NCBI RefSeq assembly: GCF_030823405.1
Contig: NZ_JAUSXC010000001.1
Span: forward strand, 1,719,001 to 1,783,000
Origin: Chryseobacterium ginsenosidimutans
GTDB lineage: Bacteria > Bacteroidota > Bacteroidia > Flavobacteriales > Weeksellaceae
Length of the DNA stretch: 64,000 nt
Direction: 5' to 3'
Position 1 is the first letter of the stretch; each line of letters opens with the position of its first letter. Positions 23,585-33,084 of this stretch are shown in pieces. The notes below the pieces were generated by a model that was not told the origin of the DNA, did no database searches, and saw nothing but the letters and a program-made list of their open reading frames with translations. The position numbers and the translations under genes were made by a program.

Positions 23585-25850
23585 AAGTTTCAGCCTTTTC
23601 TGTAATTTCGGATTCGTTTCGGTACTTTTCGATCACTTTTCTCTGTTCTTTGGCAACATCAAAGATCAGTTCCAACACGTCATGAATATTTTTTAGTTCC
23701 GTTAAATGAGAAATTTTATCAGGATCTCTAAGATCATAAGTCTCATTTTCCATGAGCTCGGTTTTCCTTTTTAAAATAAGATCATCAAGAGAAGAATCTT
23801 CAGGTTCAATGCGGCTTTCCATTTTTAATGTTTCCGTGATTTTATTTCCGTTTAAAAGATTGGTAACCTTTTGCATTTCTGCCTCGATTTTTCGGCTCCA
23901 GCCTTCAGCATCTATTTCGGGATATTTTTCATCGTCTTTTACATACTGAGAAAGGGAAGCGGTATAAGCTGTTACCAAATGTGAAGTTGCTACAAACTGA
24001 TGCACAACTTCCAGCTTTTTCTGCTGATTTTTAGGATCAGAGATCATCCTTTGAAAGTTGTCTGAAAGATTGGCTAACGAAATGATAGCATTTTTGCGTC
24101 TTACTTTGTACTCTTCGACATCAAAATCCTCTTCTAAAAATTTAGAAATAACACTTTGAAAATACATTAAATTTGCCTCCGCAGATTTTTTCATCAAATC
24201 AAGATTCTGGGTATGCTCCCAAACCGGAAGCACAATATAAGCAACCAAAGAAGTGATGACTGCTGCAACGATGGTATCAACAATTCTGTCTCTGAAAATA
24301 ATATCTACTTTCCCGGGACTTAAAAAATTAAAGCTCAGAAATACATAAATTGTCATAAATAAAACCGCCCAAAAATACCGTCCTTTCAAAAAACTGAAAC
24401 ACATAATCATGCTTAATAAAAGGATGGCGAATAAAAGCTGGCTTATCTGGATATAATGAAGGATTCCGTAAGCAATTACCGCACCTGCAATCGTTCCGTA
24501 TAATCTCAGGAGATTTCTTTGTTTGGTAATAGAGTAGGCGGGTTTTAAAATCGCAACAGTAGTAATTAATATCCAATAAGTATGTCCGATTCCCAAAAAC
24601 TGAAATAATGAAAATAAATATCCCAGCAATAAAGCAATCGTAATTCTCAATGCATGACGAAAGTGAGAAGAAGAAAGCGAAATATTATTTTTTAAAACTT
24701 TAAAATTAAGTTTTTCTTCATTTGGCATAAATTTCTTTAAATCTAAACCTGTAGAAAGGCTTTTTGCCAGTTTTACATCTTGTGAAAAAACTTTATAAAT
24801 CTCGTTTATTTCCTTTGTGATTTCGTTAATGCGCATTAAAATCTGTCGCAAAACCATAAAATTCTCAAAATTATCAGGCGAAATACGTTTGTTTCTAAGA
24901 TCAAAATAATTGTGATTTAAGCTTCTTAATTCAATGTCAAGATTGAACATAGGTTTAGCTCTTGTCCCTATCTGAAGCGATATTCCGATGTTTGTAATTT
25001 CTTCGGCAAGTAAATTCAAATAGTCGTGGATATTGACTAAAATAGTAGTATCATCAAAACTCTGCTGTAATTTTTGATAATCGCTTTCTGAAGTCATCAG
25101 TTTTTCATGAAGATCCATCGAATTTAAGAACATCAGCATCAGCAAACGGCTTGTCGTGGTGGATTCATTAACGATCGTTCTTGTTTTAAATACTGTTTCT
25201 CTTGTTTCTTCCTGAAGATTTTTTATTCCGATCTGCTTTGCAATGACCTGTGTTGTTAGCTTGTCGAAATCAGGATTTTTTTGATAATAATTGGCTTTTA
25301 TCTTTAAAAATTCGGCTAGCTGAAGATAGTTTTCTCCAATCATCTGACTTGCCAGTTTATAGGGCTGAATGGTAGTTACAATCAAAAATATCAATAAAAA
25401 CCAGGTACAGCCGGAAGCAAAAATCAATAAACTTTTGAAAATATTGGCCCCTGTCAAATGCCCGTCAATAAAGATAGCAAGTACAACTAATGATAAGGAA
25501 CCGACTGCCGCCAATCTTTGTCCGTAGACCCCGATTAAAGAAAAAAACATTCCGAAGACAATGATTTCTGCAAAGACCAGAACTTTAAATTTCATGACCA
25601 GACTGGCAATCAATGCTACCAAAACAAAGCAGATAATAGCAAAAGTAAGAGCATTTCTGCGTCTGATAAAAGGTCCCGGCTGATCCGTCAAAGCAACGAA
25701 ACTTGTACCGAGCGGAAAAAGGAAATATTCTTTCAAAATCCCGAAGTGGGCGAGAACCAGACATGGCAAAACGGTAGCCAATGTAATTCTGATAGCAGAA
25801 TAGACATATTGACTGGTTACGAATTTTTTGAGTTCTGCAGAATAGTTCAT
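23565..25850 (-). CDS. FUSC-family membrane protein (YccS/YhfK-like)
   Basis: A 761-residue protein with two membrane blocks. The first, around residues 15-170, has about six hydrophobic segments with FVALTDQPGPFIRRRNAL between. The second, around residues 395-540, begins HALRITIALLLGYLFS and contains ILKPAYSITKQRNLLRLYGT, the FUSC-like core. Charged helical domains follow each block. Plant and bacterial relatives are linked to aromatic acid (p-hydroxybenzoate, fusaric acid) export, but this Bacteroidetes branch is uncharacterised. It stands alone and overlaps the transferase gene tail to tail. Confidence 0.85.
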   Translation of the reverse strand: MNYSAELKKFVTSQYVYSAIRITLATVLPCLVLAHFGILKEYFLFPLGTSFVALTDQPGPFIRRRNALTFAIICFVLVALIASLVMKFKVLVFAEIIVFGMFFSLIGVYGQRLAAVGSLSLVVLAIFIDGHLTGANIFKSLLIFASGCTWFLLIFLIVTTIQPYKLASQMIGENYLQLAEFLKIKANYYQKNPDFDKLTTQVIAKQIGIKNLQEETRETVFKTRTIVNESTTTSRLLMLMFLNSMDLHEKLMTSESDYQKLQQSFDDTTILVNIHDYLNLLAEEITNIGISLQIGTRAKPMFNLDIELRSLNHNYFDLRNKRISPDNFENFMVLRQILMRINEITKEINEIYKVFSQDVKLAKSLSTGLDLKKFMPNEEKLNFKVLKNNISLSSSHFRHALRITIALLLGYLFSLFQFLGIGHTYWILITTVAILKPAYSITKQRNLLRLYGTIAGAVIAYGILHYIQISQLLFAILLLSMIMCFSFLKGRYFWAVLFMTIYVFLSFNFLSPGKVDIIFRDRIVDTIVAAVITSLVAYIVLPVWEHTQNLDLMKKSAEANLMYFQSVISKFLEEDFDVEEYKVRRKNAIISLANLSDNFQRMISDPKNQQKKLEVVHQFVATSHLVTAYTASLSQYVKDDEKYPEIDAEGWSRKIEAEMQKVTNLLNGNKITETLKMESRIEPEDSSLDDLILKRKTELMENETYDLRDPDKISHLTELKNIHDVLELIFDVAKEQRKVIEKYRNESEITEKAETSIPQQS

Positions 25851-25963
25851 ACTACAAAAATAATTATTGAAAACAGAAAAAGCTGTATATATTGTTAAAT
25901 AATTTATGAATTATCAATAGTTATTGTTTTTCAAGAATTGTAATTTTATTTGCAGGATTTTTA

Positions 25964-26032
25964 GGAGCTATTTCCCGCTTTCCGTTACAATCTTTTTTTT
26001 CAAAAAAGGATTTTCACTTCAATCGGGGCTAG
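25964..26032 (-). repeat. Palindromic intergenic repeat, family A, copy 2
   Basis: The plus strand reads GGAGCTATTTCCCGCTTTCC to CAATCGGGGCTAGG, the reverse complement order of copy 1 at 20650-20755 (CTAGCCC...GGAAATAGCTCC). The inner palindrome is AATCTTTTTT / AAAAAAGGATT. Ends are conserved and the centre differs. It lies in the 293-base gap between the FUSC gene and porV, which otherwise holds only the porV terminator. Confidence 0.65.
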
Positions 26033-26092
26033 GATTTCGGGAACGGATTTTAAAATTCCTGTTTAGCTGAAAATTTTCAATCTTATAAAAAC

Positions 26093-26122
26093 AAAAAAGT
26101 CCCATAAAATATGAGACTTTTT
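26093..26122 (-). terminator. Terminator after porV
   Basis: AAAAAAGTC (26093-26101) pairs with GACTTTTT (26115-26122), with CAT/ATG pairing in the loop. It is 21 bases beyond the porV stop on the minus strand and ends in T. Confidence 0.75.
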
Positions 26123-26143
26123 AGAACTTTATGTTTTATATTT

Positions 26144-27307
26144 TTAATAATCTACATTAGACGTTTCGTCACCAATGTTCCAGGTAAGACCGAAACGAAG
26201 TGTGTTATCCAATGCTGTATTAATTTTAGACATATTGATCAGGTAAGAGATGTCAAGTCCGAAAGAACGGTATTTTAATCCGATACCGGCTGTCGCAAAC
26301 TGTCTCGCGCCCTGCTCTTCACTTTCATGGAAATATCCTGTTCTTACAGCAAAAGCATTGTCATAAGAATATTCTAAAGCACCACTCATCATGATAGAGT
26401 TTTTGTTTTTGAAAGATTTTCCGATACCTGCAATTGGTCCTACGTTTGGAATTTCATAGATAGGATTTCTGTTGGTATCATACTGACCTGTAAATTCTGA
26501 ACCGGGAACTAAGATTTTAGAACCTTCAAAGCTGATTCCTACCTTGTTCATATCATCAAGAAATAAGTCGTAACCAAGTCCTAATCTTGCCATTGTCGGA
26601 AGATAAGATCTGGATTCTTCATTTCCTGTGTAATCTAATTTCGGACCTAAATTCTGAACAGCAAAACCAGCATTCAATTTACCATCCATACCTCCGAAAC
26701 CAGAGAATTTAGGAGAAGTATAGTAACCTGAAACGTCTACTGCAAAAGAGTTTGCAGGTTTCAGAGTAGTATCTGTGTTGAAGCCTCCAGCTAAATCTGA
26801 ACGGATAAATCTACCCGTAACGGCCATCGAGTAAGAATCTGAAAGTTTAAGACCATAAGCAACGTCGATAGAGAATTCGTTTGGCTTTGATGTACCCATT
26901 GAAGTTACATCGTTTCCTACTAATTGAGTTAAATCTACTTCACCCATATTGAAGTAATAGATACTCGCAGAGATGGTAGATCTTTCTTCCTGCCCTAAGA
27001 ATTTATGGAACGCTCCATATAATAAAAACACATCATTGGTAAGTTTCCCCATATAAGGTGTGTAGTTTAGCCCTACGGAAGAACTTGTTCTGCTAAAAGG
27101 GTATTTCGCAGCATTCCAGAATTGAGAAAATGCATCAGGAGATGTTACCACCCCTTGATCTCCCATACCTCCGGCTCTTGCATCCGGAGCAATTCTTAGA
27201 AAGGGAGCTCCTGTCAATACTGGTCTTACAAGACTTAGATCTTGAGAATAGCCTAAAAAACCAGCACCTAACCCAATTCCTAAAAGCAGTTTAGTAGTTA
27301 AATTCAT
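26144..27307 (-). CDS. porV: Type IX secretion outer membrane protein PorV
   Basis: A 387-residue beta-barrel of the FadL-like PorV type. It has a signal peptide (MNLTTKLLLGIGLGAGFLGYSQ), then APFLRIAPDARAGGMGDQGV, the strongly conserved PorV opening, and NAAKYPFS. Alternating strands run to the end, RFGLTWNIG. PorV forms the attachment complex with the PorU sortase, carrying cargo from the SprA translocon to cleavage and LPS attachment. It lies directly behind porU (59-base gap), the arrangement known for this pair. Confidence 0.93.
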   Translation of the reverse strand: MNLTTKLLLGIGLGAGFLGYSQDLSLVRPVLTGAPFLRIAPDARAGGMGDQGVVTSPDAFSQFWNAAKYPFSRTSSSVGLNYTPYMGKLTNDVFLLYGAFHKFLGQEERSTISASIYYFNMGEVDLTQLVGNDVTSMGTSKPNEFSIDVAYGLKLSDSYSMAVTGRFIRSDLAGGFNTDTTLKPANSFAVDVSGYYTSPKFSGFGGMDGKLNAGFAVQNLGPKLDYTGNEESRSYLPTMARLGLGYDLFLDDMNKVGISFEGSKILVPGSEFTGQYDTNRNPIYEIPNVGPIAGIGKSFKNKNSIMMSGALEYSYDNAFAVRTGYFHESEEQGARQFATAGIGLKYRSFGLDISYLINMSKINTALDNTLRFGLTWNIGDETSNVDY

Positions 27308-27366
27308 ATGTTGTCTTTTATATATTATCAGTTTTTTGTTAATTTTATTACTGTTATCGTTTTAAA

Positions 27367-30300
27367 TTATTTCAAAAGTACCATTTTTTCTACAGCTGTA
27401 GCACTTCCTTTGCATTTTTCTTGATTTTGACTTTTTGCAAATATCTTAAAAATATACGTACCTTTTGCAACTGTGGACCCAAAATCGTCTTTTCCGTCCC
27501 ATTCTATTGCCTGACGTGGCGTTCTAAAGCCCTGTAGGAAAGGTTCTGCAACTACAGGTTGTGATAAAGTTCTTACCAATTTCCCCGTAATTGTATAAAT
27601 CTGAACATTCACATCAAGAATATCATCACAATTATGCTCAAACTGAATGTACGTTTTGTTGGTAAACGGATTTGGCCAGTTCAACGGTCTGTTGATAATC
27701 AAATGCTGATCTGCCTCGTCCTTAACTTCAAAATTTAACGTACTAGTAGTCGAATTATTGTTTATATCCCAAACTTTAAATGTTAATTGATGCTGTCCTA
27801 TCGCCAGATTTCTGAAAGGATAGGTTACATTTCCTTTTTGATAATCTGCCAGACTTGGGCTCAAACATCCGTTTCCTTCCCCTGATGCATAAAAATCATT
27901 TAGTACTACGGTGTTAATAATTTGCCCGTCCAAATATACTGTAATATCGTGACCAATACCAGAACCTGTTGAATTAATTCCTGTATCATCTGTAACACAA
28001 GCCAGCAACATTGGATTTTGGTCTGTAATACCACCTTCTGCAAAGTTTGTGTTGTTCATATATAATTTTACTTTCGGCGGTTCATTATCGTTAATCCCAT
28101 TCGGGTTAATATCACCAACCTGTACAGCCTGATTGTTGAAAACATCAGTTGCTTTATTATCTGCATATCCTAAAATTCTACCTTCACCAACTGCATAATT
28201 AATGTCTTTAGGAACATAGAATTCTACTGTGAAAACCCCATTTACAGCCATTCCGGAAGCTTTTACAATAGCACTTCCTTCTTCTGTGTAAGATAGAACA
28301 GGAGTTAATCCTCCAGGGTTATTTAAAGTAGTTTTATTTAATCTTTTATCAAAAATATTGATGACAACTCTTCCGTTGAAAGTTGTGTTTACTGTTCCGT
28401 TCGGGTTGTTGATATGACCTTTAACTTTAACAAAATCCAAACCTCTGATTAATCCGGGAACCGGACTTTCGATATTGTCAATTACCAATAATCTTTTAGG
28501 TCGGCTCAGTTTCATCGCAGGATCTCCCAACAGATTTACTTTTAAGTGTTCTGTTATAGCTCCTTTTTGTTTTTTTGCATTTAGATGTGCATATCCTAAA
28601 GTATCAAAATCATCGCTTGTAAGCTTAAACATATTCTGGGTAAATATATTGGTAAAATCAATACCATAACCTACATCAATAGCGCGGCTGGAGGTGATCA
28701 TTGTAGCAGGACCTCCTTGCTTAAGTTTTATAAACTGCTCACCCGCAGAAGAGGTATTGGGGTCATCCCAAAGTGTAAATTCACAGGTAATCGTAGAAAT
28801 AAAAGGGAATCTGCTGTATACATTAGAGAAATTATTGGCATTTTGAACCTCAGTTAATGTTAAAACTCTTTCCTGAGCCCAGCCATTAATACCTCCATGT
28901 CCAAAATAGAAAAGATATAAGCTGTTTCCGATATCATTTGAAATCGCCTGATTTACCTGAGGATATCTTCTTCCACCCGCTGTACTTTGCCCCTGGAAGG
29001 CATCTAAATATAGTTTTCTTACATTATATTCTTTAAGATTGGTAGAACCTGGTTGTTCAAAAACGGTTATCAGGGAATTGTTCATTACCGTATGGAAAGG
29101 TATACCGGTGTCATTATCATCATCTACTACGAAATCCAGTTTCATTTTCCATTCTCCGAAAGGTGTAGACTGACCAGATAAGCTGTTGTAATATGCTAAT
29201 GTCTTGTCAATCATATTTGTAGCCTCCGTTACATTTGCCGCAGGAAGTCTGCCAACAGGAAGGTCAGGTAAATTAGATTCTATATATTGATTGCTTTGTG
29301 GCTTTGTCATTACAATATAATCATCTGTAATAAAAGATCTGACAACGTCTGAAGATTCTTCACTTGTATAGCTTGAAACGACATTGGAGTTATTAGAAAT
29401 CCTGTTTTTGTAATCATAAGAAGCGTCTCCTAGAATAAACACATATTTCAAAGTACCTGAAGGAGTATTTAATTTAGTTACAAAATCTCTGATTGCTGTA
29501 AGATCTTTGCTTCCACTTCCAAATTCATTATAAATTTTATCAGTGTCTATAATCTGTACATTATAATTGTTTTTCGTCTGGTGATAATTTGCCAGTCTTT
29601 GGGCTTGTCCCATCATTTCAGGAACTGTAATGATCAGATAATCTACATTTTGTAATGCTGAAAGATTTTGATTATTAATTCTTCCTACAAATTGAGGGCT
29701 GTAAGCTGCATCGGCTTTAAAAGCAACAAATTCGTTGTTAAAATTTTGATCGGCGGTTGTATATGCAAAGTTGAAAGTAGTATTTCCTGCTGCTTTATTT
29801 ACTCTTCTGCTTGCATTTGTAATATCTGTAACATCCCAGATCTGTTCTGCCGAAGAAGCATTAGATAAACTGAAACCATACGTAGTATTGCTTCCGCTTA
29901 CTAATGAAAAATCTCGGAAATTCATCTGAGTTCCGTTAAAACTTAAATTATCTTTATATTGTACTTCAAGGTAATCGACATAAAAAACGCCATTCGGATT
30001 TATTGTAATATCAGGTTTAAGATTAAATGTAAACTGACTTCCGCTTAATCCCGTTATCGTTCCGAAATATTTTACAGCATAAAATTCATTCAAACCGCCT
30101 GTATTGGGAATAGTAACCGAGGAGGGATTTTGATTATTAATATTGAAGTTAATCGTATTCTGTTGAGATTTATACCCAACCACCCGAGCTCTATATCTGA
30201 TGGCATCTCCACCTTGGATAGGAGAAGCAGTATTAAAAGTAACAGCTTTATCTGTAGTAAATGGGGTATCCTCAACCCAAAGTCTACCCACTTTCATTAA

Positions 30301-31260
30301 GTTCTTTTGATCGTTGTTGATGACCTGATAATTATCAAACCTCGTGATCAGTGGAGTAGCGGGTAAATTTACATCTACAGGCTGAACTCTTTTACCGGGA
30401 CCTTTGTCGAAATTTATATAATAATAAGAATAATCTTCATAAATATTTTTTAAGTTTTCACTTTGGTCATCTCTTGTGTCCATTCTTTTGAAGCCGTTTC
30501 CGTTTGACGTATTATACAGATTATAGCCGTTGGGACCTTGTGCATAAAACAATGCATAATCATTATCATTCCAGACTCCATCATCTTCTCCCACAACCTG
30601 GATCGCATTTTCCTGAAGCGCACTGTATTTTATATCCTGATTATATTCGGGAAGCATAATTCCTCCGTTTCCGTAAATTCTGAAGTTTTTAGGATTTACA
30701 GATGACGGATTAATACCGTTATCTTGTAAAAACTGTTTTGTGACTTTGAAAATTCCGGATTTGTCAACCCTTATTTTATAAAAGTTTCCTGTTAATAAAG
30801 GATTGTTTGTCGTTCCAACCTTTAAAGTATTTCCGATATTGTTAGAAAGATTAGACTCCGAAATTTCAAATGAAGACAATCTTTGAATCTGCCCTTTTAC
30901 GTTTTTAAATAAAGCAACATTAATACTTGCGTACTTTTCGCCTTCAGAATAGTAGTAAATAACATCCTTTATTTCATGATCAGGAAGCAGATCCTTGCCC
31001 ATGTCGAATAAATCTCTGCTGGAGATATTTTCCCAGATAGGATTGGAAACTTTTAGCTGCTTTTCCCCAACCTGTTGTTTCGTTGTGAGAAAAATGTTAT
31101 TTTGGCTGAACGAAAATCCTTGATTTTTAAAATTTGGGAGATTTAGTTTTGCTTCACCAAAGTCTTTAATTTTAGAGCCGTCCCATTCGATGGCAATTCT
31201 TTGAGACCAGAGCGATGATACAAAGCTTAGTAAAAATAAAAGTAAGATTTTTTGTTTCAT
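27367..31260 (-). CDS. porU: Type IX secretion sortase PorU
   Basis: A 1297-residue gingipain-like (C25) peptidase. It has a signal peptide (about 1-20) and a long N-terminal beta region with SGIFKVTKQFLQDNGINPSS. The caspase-like domain holds catalytic His 788 in FYFGHGGINGW and Cys 826 in STITCEFTLWDDP. The Ig-like C-terminal region ends in a T9SS-type domain (WPNPFTNKTYIQF, DFGSTVAKGTYIFKIF). PorU cleaves the sorting domain of secreted proteins and attaches them to anionic LPS or releases them. Its own sorting domain is retained in known cases. It is divergent from gldJ. Confidence 0.95.
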   Translation of the reverse strand: MKQKILLLFLLSFVSSLWSQRIAIEWDGSKIKDFGEAKLNLPNFKNQGFSFSQNNIFLTTKQQVGEKQLKVSNPIWENISSRDLFDMGKDLLPDHEIKDVIYYYSEGEKYASINVALFKNVKGQIQRLSSFEISESNLSNNIGNTLKVGTTNNPLLTGNFYKIRVDKSGIFKVTKQFLQDNGINPSSVNPKNFRIYGNGGIMLPEYNQDIKYSALQENAIQVVGEDDGVWNDNDYALFYAQGPNGYNLYNTSNGNGFKRMDTRDDQSENLKNIYEDYSYYYINFDKGPGKRVQPVDVNLPATPLITRFDNYQVINNDQKNLMKVGRLWVEDTPFTTDKAVTFNTASPIQGGDAIRYRARVVGYKSQQNTINFNINNQNPSSVTIPNTGGLNEFYAVKYFGTITGLSGSQFTFNLKPDITINPNGVFYVDYLEVQYKDNLSFNGTQMNFRDFSLVSGSNTTYGFSLSNASSAEQIWDVTDITNASRRVNKAAGNTTFNFAYTTADQNFNNEFVAFKADAAYSPQFVGRINNQNLSALQNVDYLIITVPEMMGQAQRLANYHQTKNNYNVQIIDTDKIYNEFGSGSKDLTAIRDFVTKLNTPSGTLKYVFILGDASYDYKNRISNNSNVVSSYTSEESSDVVRSFITDDYIVMTKPQSNQYIESNLPDLPVGRLPAANVTEATNMIDKTLAYYNSLSGQSTPFGEWKMKLDFVVDDDNDTGIPFHTVMNNSLITVFEQPGSTNLKEYNVRKLYLDAFQGQSTAGGRRYPQVNQAISNDIGNSLYLFYFGHGGINGWAQERVLTLTEVQNANNFSNVYSRFPFISTITCEFTLWDDPNTSSAGEQFIKLKQGGPATMITSSRAIDVGYGIDFTNIFTQNMFKLTSDDFDTLGYAHLNAKKQKGAITEHLKVNLLGDPAMKLSRPKRLLVIDNIESPVPGLIRGLDFVKVKGHINNPNGTVNTTFNGRVVINIFDKRLNKTTLNNPGGLTPVLSYTEEGSAIVKASGMAVNGVFTVEFYVPKDINYAVGEGRILGYADNKATDVFNNQAVQVGDINPNGINDNEPPKVKLYMNNTNFAEGGITDQNPMLLACVTDDTGINSTGSGIGHDITVYLDGQIINTVVLNDFYASGEGNGCLSPSLADYQKGNVTYPFRNLAIGQHQLTFKVWDINNNSTTSTLNFEVKDEADQHLIINRPLNWPNPFTNKTYIQFEHNCDDILDVNVQIYTITGKLVRTLSQPVVAEPFLQGFRTPRQAIEWDGKDDFGSTVAKGTYIFKIFAKSQNQEKCKGSATAVEKMVLLK

Positions 31261-31368
31261 GTTTATTATTGAAATTTCTGAATTACAAAATAAATGAAAA
31301 TTTTATAATTAAATTGTGATACAATAAAATTAATTTGTTAACGTTTTTCAAAAAAATCAACTCTTTAC

Positions 31369-31399
31369 TTGATTTATTGAATAATTTATTTTTTCTTTG
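31369..31399 (+). promoter_or_regulatory. Candidate gldJ promoter
   Basis: TTG at 31369-31371, a 20-base spacer, then TTTCTTTG at 31392-31399, one mismatch from TAnnTTTG. It lies 26 bases before the preferred gldJ ATG at 31426. Confidence 0.45.
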
Positions 31400-31425
31400 T
31401 ACTCTTGAAAATATTTATATCGACT

Positions 31426-33021
31426 ATGAAAAAACTAAAGTTGTTTTCATTAATAGCATTAAGTTCTACACTTGCATTAACCAGTTGCGGAGGATCTAAT
31501 AATGGCGGCGGTACTAAAAAATTTGTCAGCAAAACAGGTTGGAAACCAAACGAGAAACAAGGTTGGTTTTTTGCAGGAAAGCAACAAAAGCAGAAAGGTT
31601 GGCCGGGAATGGTATATGTAGAAGGTGGAACTTTTACAATGGGATTAGTGAAAGATGATGTTATGCATGATTGGAATAACTCGCCGCGCAGAATGCAGGT
31701 AAGTTCATTCTTTATCGGGGAAACTGAAATTACTAACTACGAATACCGCGAATACCTGACATGGTTGAAGTACGTATTCCCTCCGAGTGATCCTAGTTTT
31801 AAGGAAATCTACAGTGGCGCTTTGCCAGATACCTTATTATGGGACAACAAACTATCTAGAAATGATTACAACGAGACGTATTTCCGTTCTCCTGAATTCG
31901 ATTACTATCCGGTAGTAGGTGTGTCTTGGACGCAGGCAAACAGATACTGTGAGTGGCTGTCAGACAGAGCAAATGAGAAAGCTTTAATGCAAGCTGGGAT
32001 CATCGCTAAAGATTTGTACATCAACGAATCTAATAACCAGGGTGGAACTGCATTTAACATGGATAAATTCAAATCGAATGATCCGGAAATGCAAGGATAT
32101 ATCAATGAAAAAAGAATGCAGCAAAAAACAGGTTTGAAAACTACAAACCAAAGATTGTTAGCTGCTAACAGAGCTCCGAACGCTGCAATGGTTTCAAAAT
32201 TCAGACTTCCTACTGAAGTTGAATGGGAATACGCAGCTTTAGGTATGGCTAAAAACAGAGAGTACAATCAGTATAAAGGTAAAAAACCTGAAATTGAAAA
32301 CCTGAGAGGTACTAAAGGTAGAGAAAAAGGAATGTTCCTTGAAAACTTCAAAATGGGAACCGGTGACTATTCTGGTATCGCAGGTTGGAAAAATGATGGT
32401 TCAGCAAACACTTCAGACGTAAGACAATATCCGTCTAATGACTTAGGTATTTATGGTATGTACGGAAACGTTGCAGAATGGACAGCTGATGTTTACAGAC
32501 CACTTATTGATGAAGATTTCAGTGATTTCAACTACTATAGAGGAAATATGCCTCAAGCTATCGTAAGAAACGGCGACGGAACTTACAAAATGGTAGATGA
32601 AGGAAGCATTAAATATGATACTTTAGCAGACGGAAGATTGGTTTACAAAAACCTTCCAGGTCAGTTTGAAAGAGAAACAATTGCTGACTACAGAAACTAC
32701 AGAGATGGTGACAGAATGTCTTCTCTAGACTATAGAAGTGCATCTGATTCAGCTTCTGCATATGATATGTATAATGCTCCGAAAACGAGATTTATCGTAG
32801 ATGCTGGTGGTAAAGTAGTTTTACAGAAAGATAAAAAAGAAAGAACTTCCGGTATTTCTAACGATGTTAGAGTAATTAAAGGTGGTTCTTGGCAAGATAC
32901 AGCTTATTGGTTGGATCCGGGACAAAGAAGATACAAGAGCCAGGATAAAGCTTACGGATGGATTGGATTCCGTGTAGCTCAGGATGCAAGAGCAAACGAT
33001 AAGGCTAGAACAAGAAGATAA
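31426..33021 (+). CDS. gldJ: Gliding motility/T9SS lipoprotein GldJ
   Basis: A 531-residue lipoprotein. The preferred start ATG 31426 gives MKKLKLFSLI and a lipobox LALTSC at residues 16-21; a TTG seven codons upstream is less likely. The body is an FGE-sulfatase (SUMF1-like) fold: MVYVEGGTFTMGLV, SSFFIGETEITNYEYREY, FRLPTEVEWEYAAL, and the C-terminal VIKGGSWQD and GFRVAQDAR. GldJ is part of the outer-membrane-associated periplasmic ring with GldK and GldN in flavobacteria and is needed for T9SS and, where present, gliding. It sits head to head with porU and upstream of murF, as in related genomes. Confidence 0.95.
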   Translation: MKKLKLFSLIALSSTLALTSCGGSNNGGGTKKFVSKTGWKPNEKQGWFFAGKQQKQKGWPGMVYVEGGTFTMGLVKDDVMHDWNNSPRRMQVSSFFIGETEITNYEYREYLTWLKYVFPPSDPSFKEIYSGALPDTLLWDNKLSRNDYNETYFRSPEFDYYPVVGVSWTQANRYCEWLSDRANEKALMQAGIIAKDLYINESNNQGGTAFNMDKFKSNDPEMQGYINEKRMQQKTGLKTTNQRLLAANRAPNAAMVSKFRLPTEVEWEYAALGMAKNREYNQYKGKKPEIENLRGTKGREKGMFLENFKMGTGDYSGIAGWKNDGSANTSDVRQYPSNDLGIYGMYGNVAEWTADVYRPLIDEDFSDFNYYRGNMPQAIVRNGDGTYKMVDEGSIKYDTLADGRLVYKNLPGQFERETIADYRNYRDGDRMSSLDYRSASDSASAYDMYNAPKTRFIVDAGGKVVLQKDKKERTSGISNDVRVIKGGSWQDTAYWLDPGQRRYKSQDKAYGWIGFRVAQDARANDKARTRR

Positions 33022-33041
33022 CATTTATCAAAATAATTTTC

Positions 33042-33073
33042 AAAAAACCTTCCAGAATTCTGGAAGGTTTTTT
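33042..33073. terminator. Perfectly palindromic terminator between gldJ and murF
   Basis: A 32-base perfect palindrome: AAAAAACCTTCCAGAA (33042-33057) mirrored by TTCTGGAAGGTTTTTT (33058-33073). It starts 20 bases after the gldJ stop. The last T begins TATTTTTG (33073-33080), a -7-like element ending 4 bases before the murF ATG. Confidence 0.88.
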
Positions 33074-33084
33074 ATTTTTGAACT

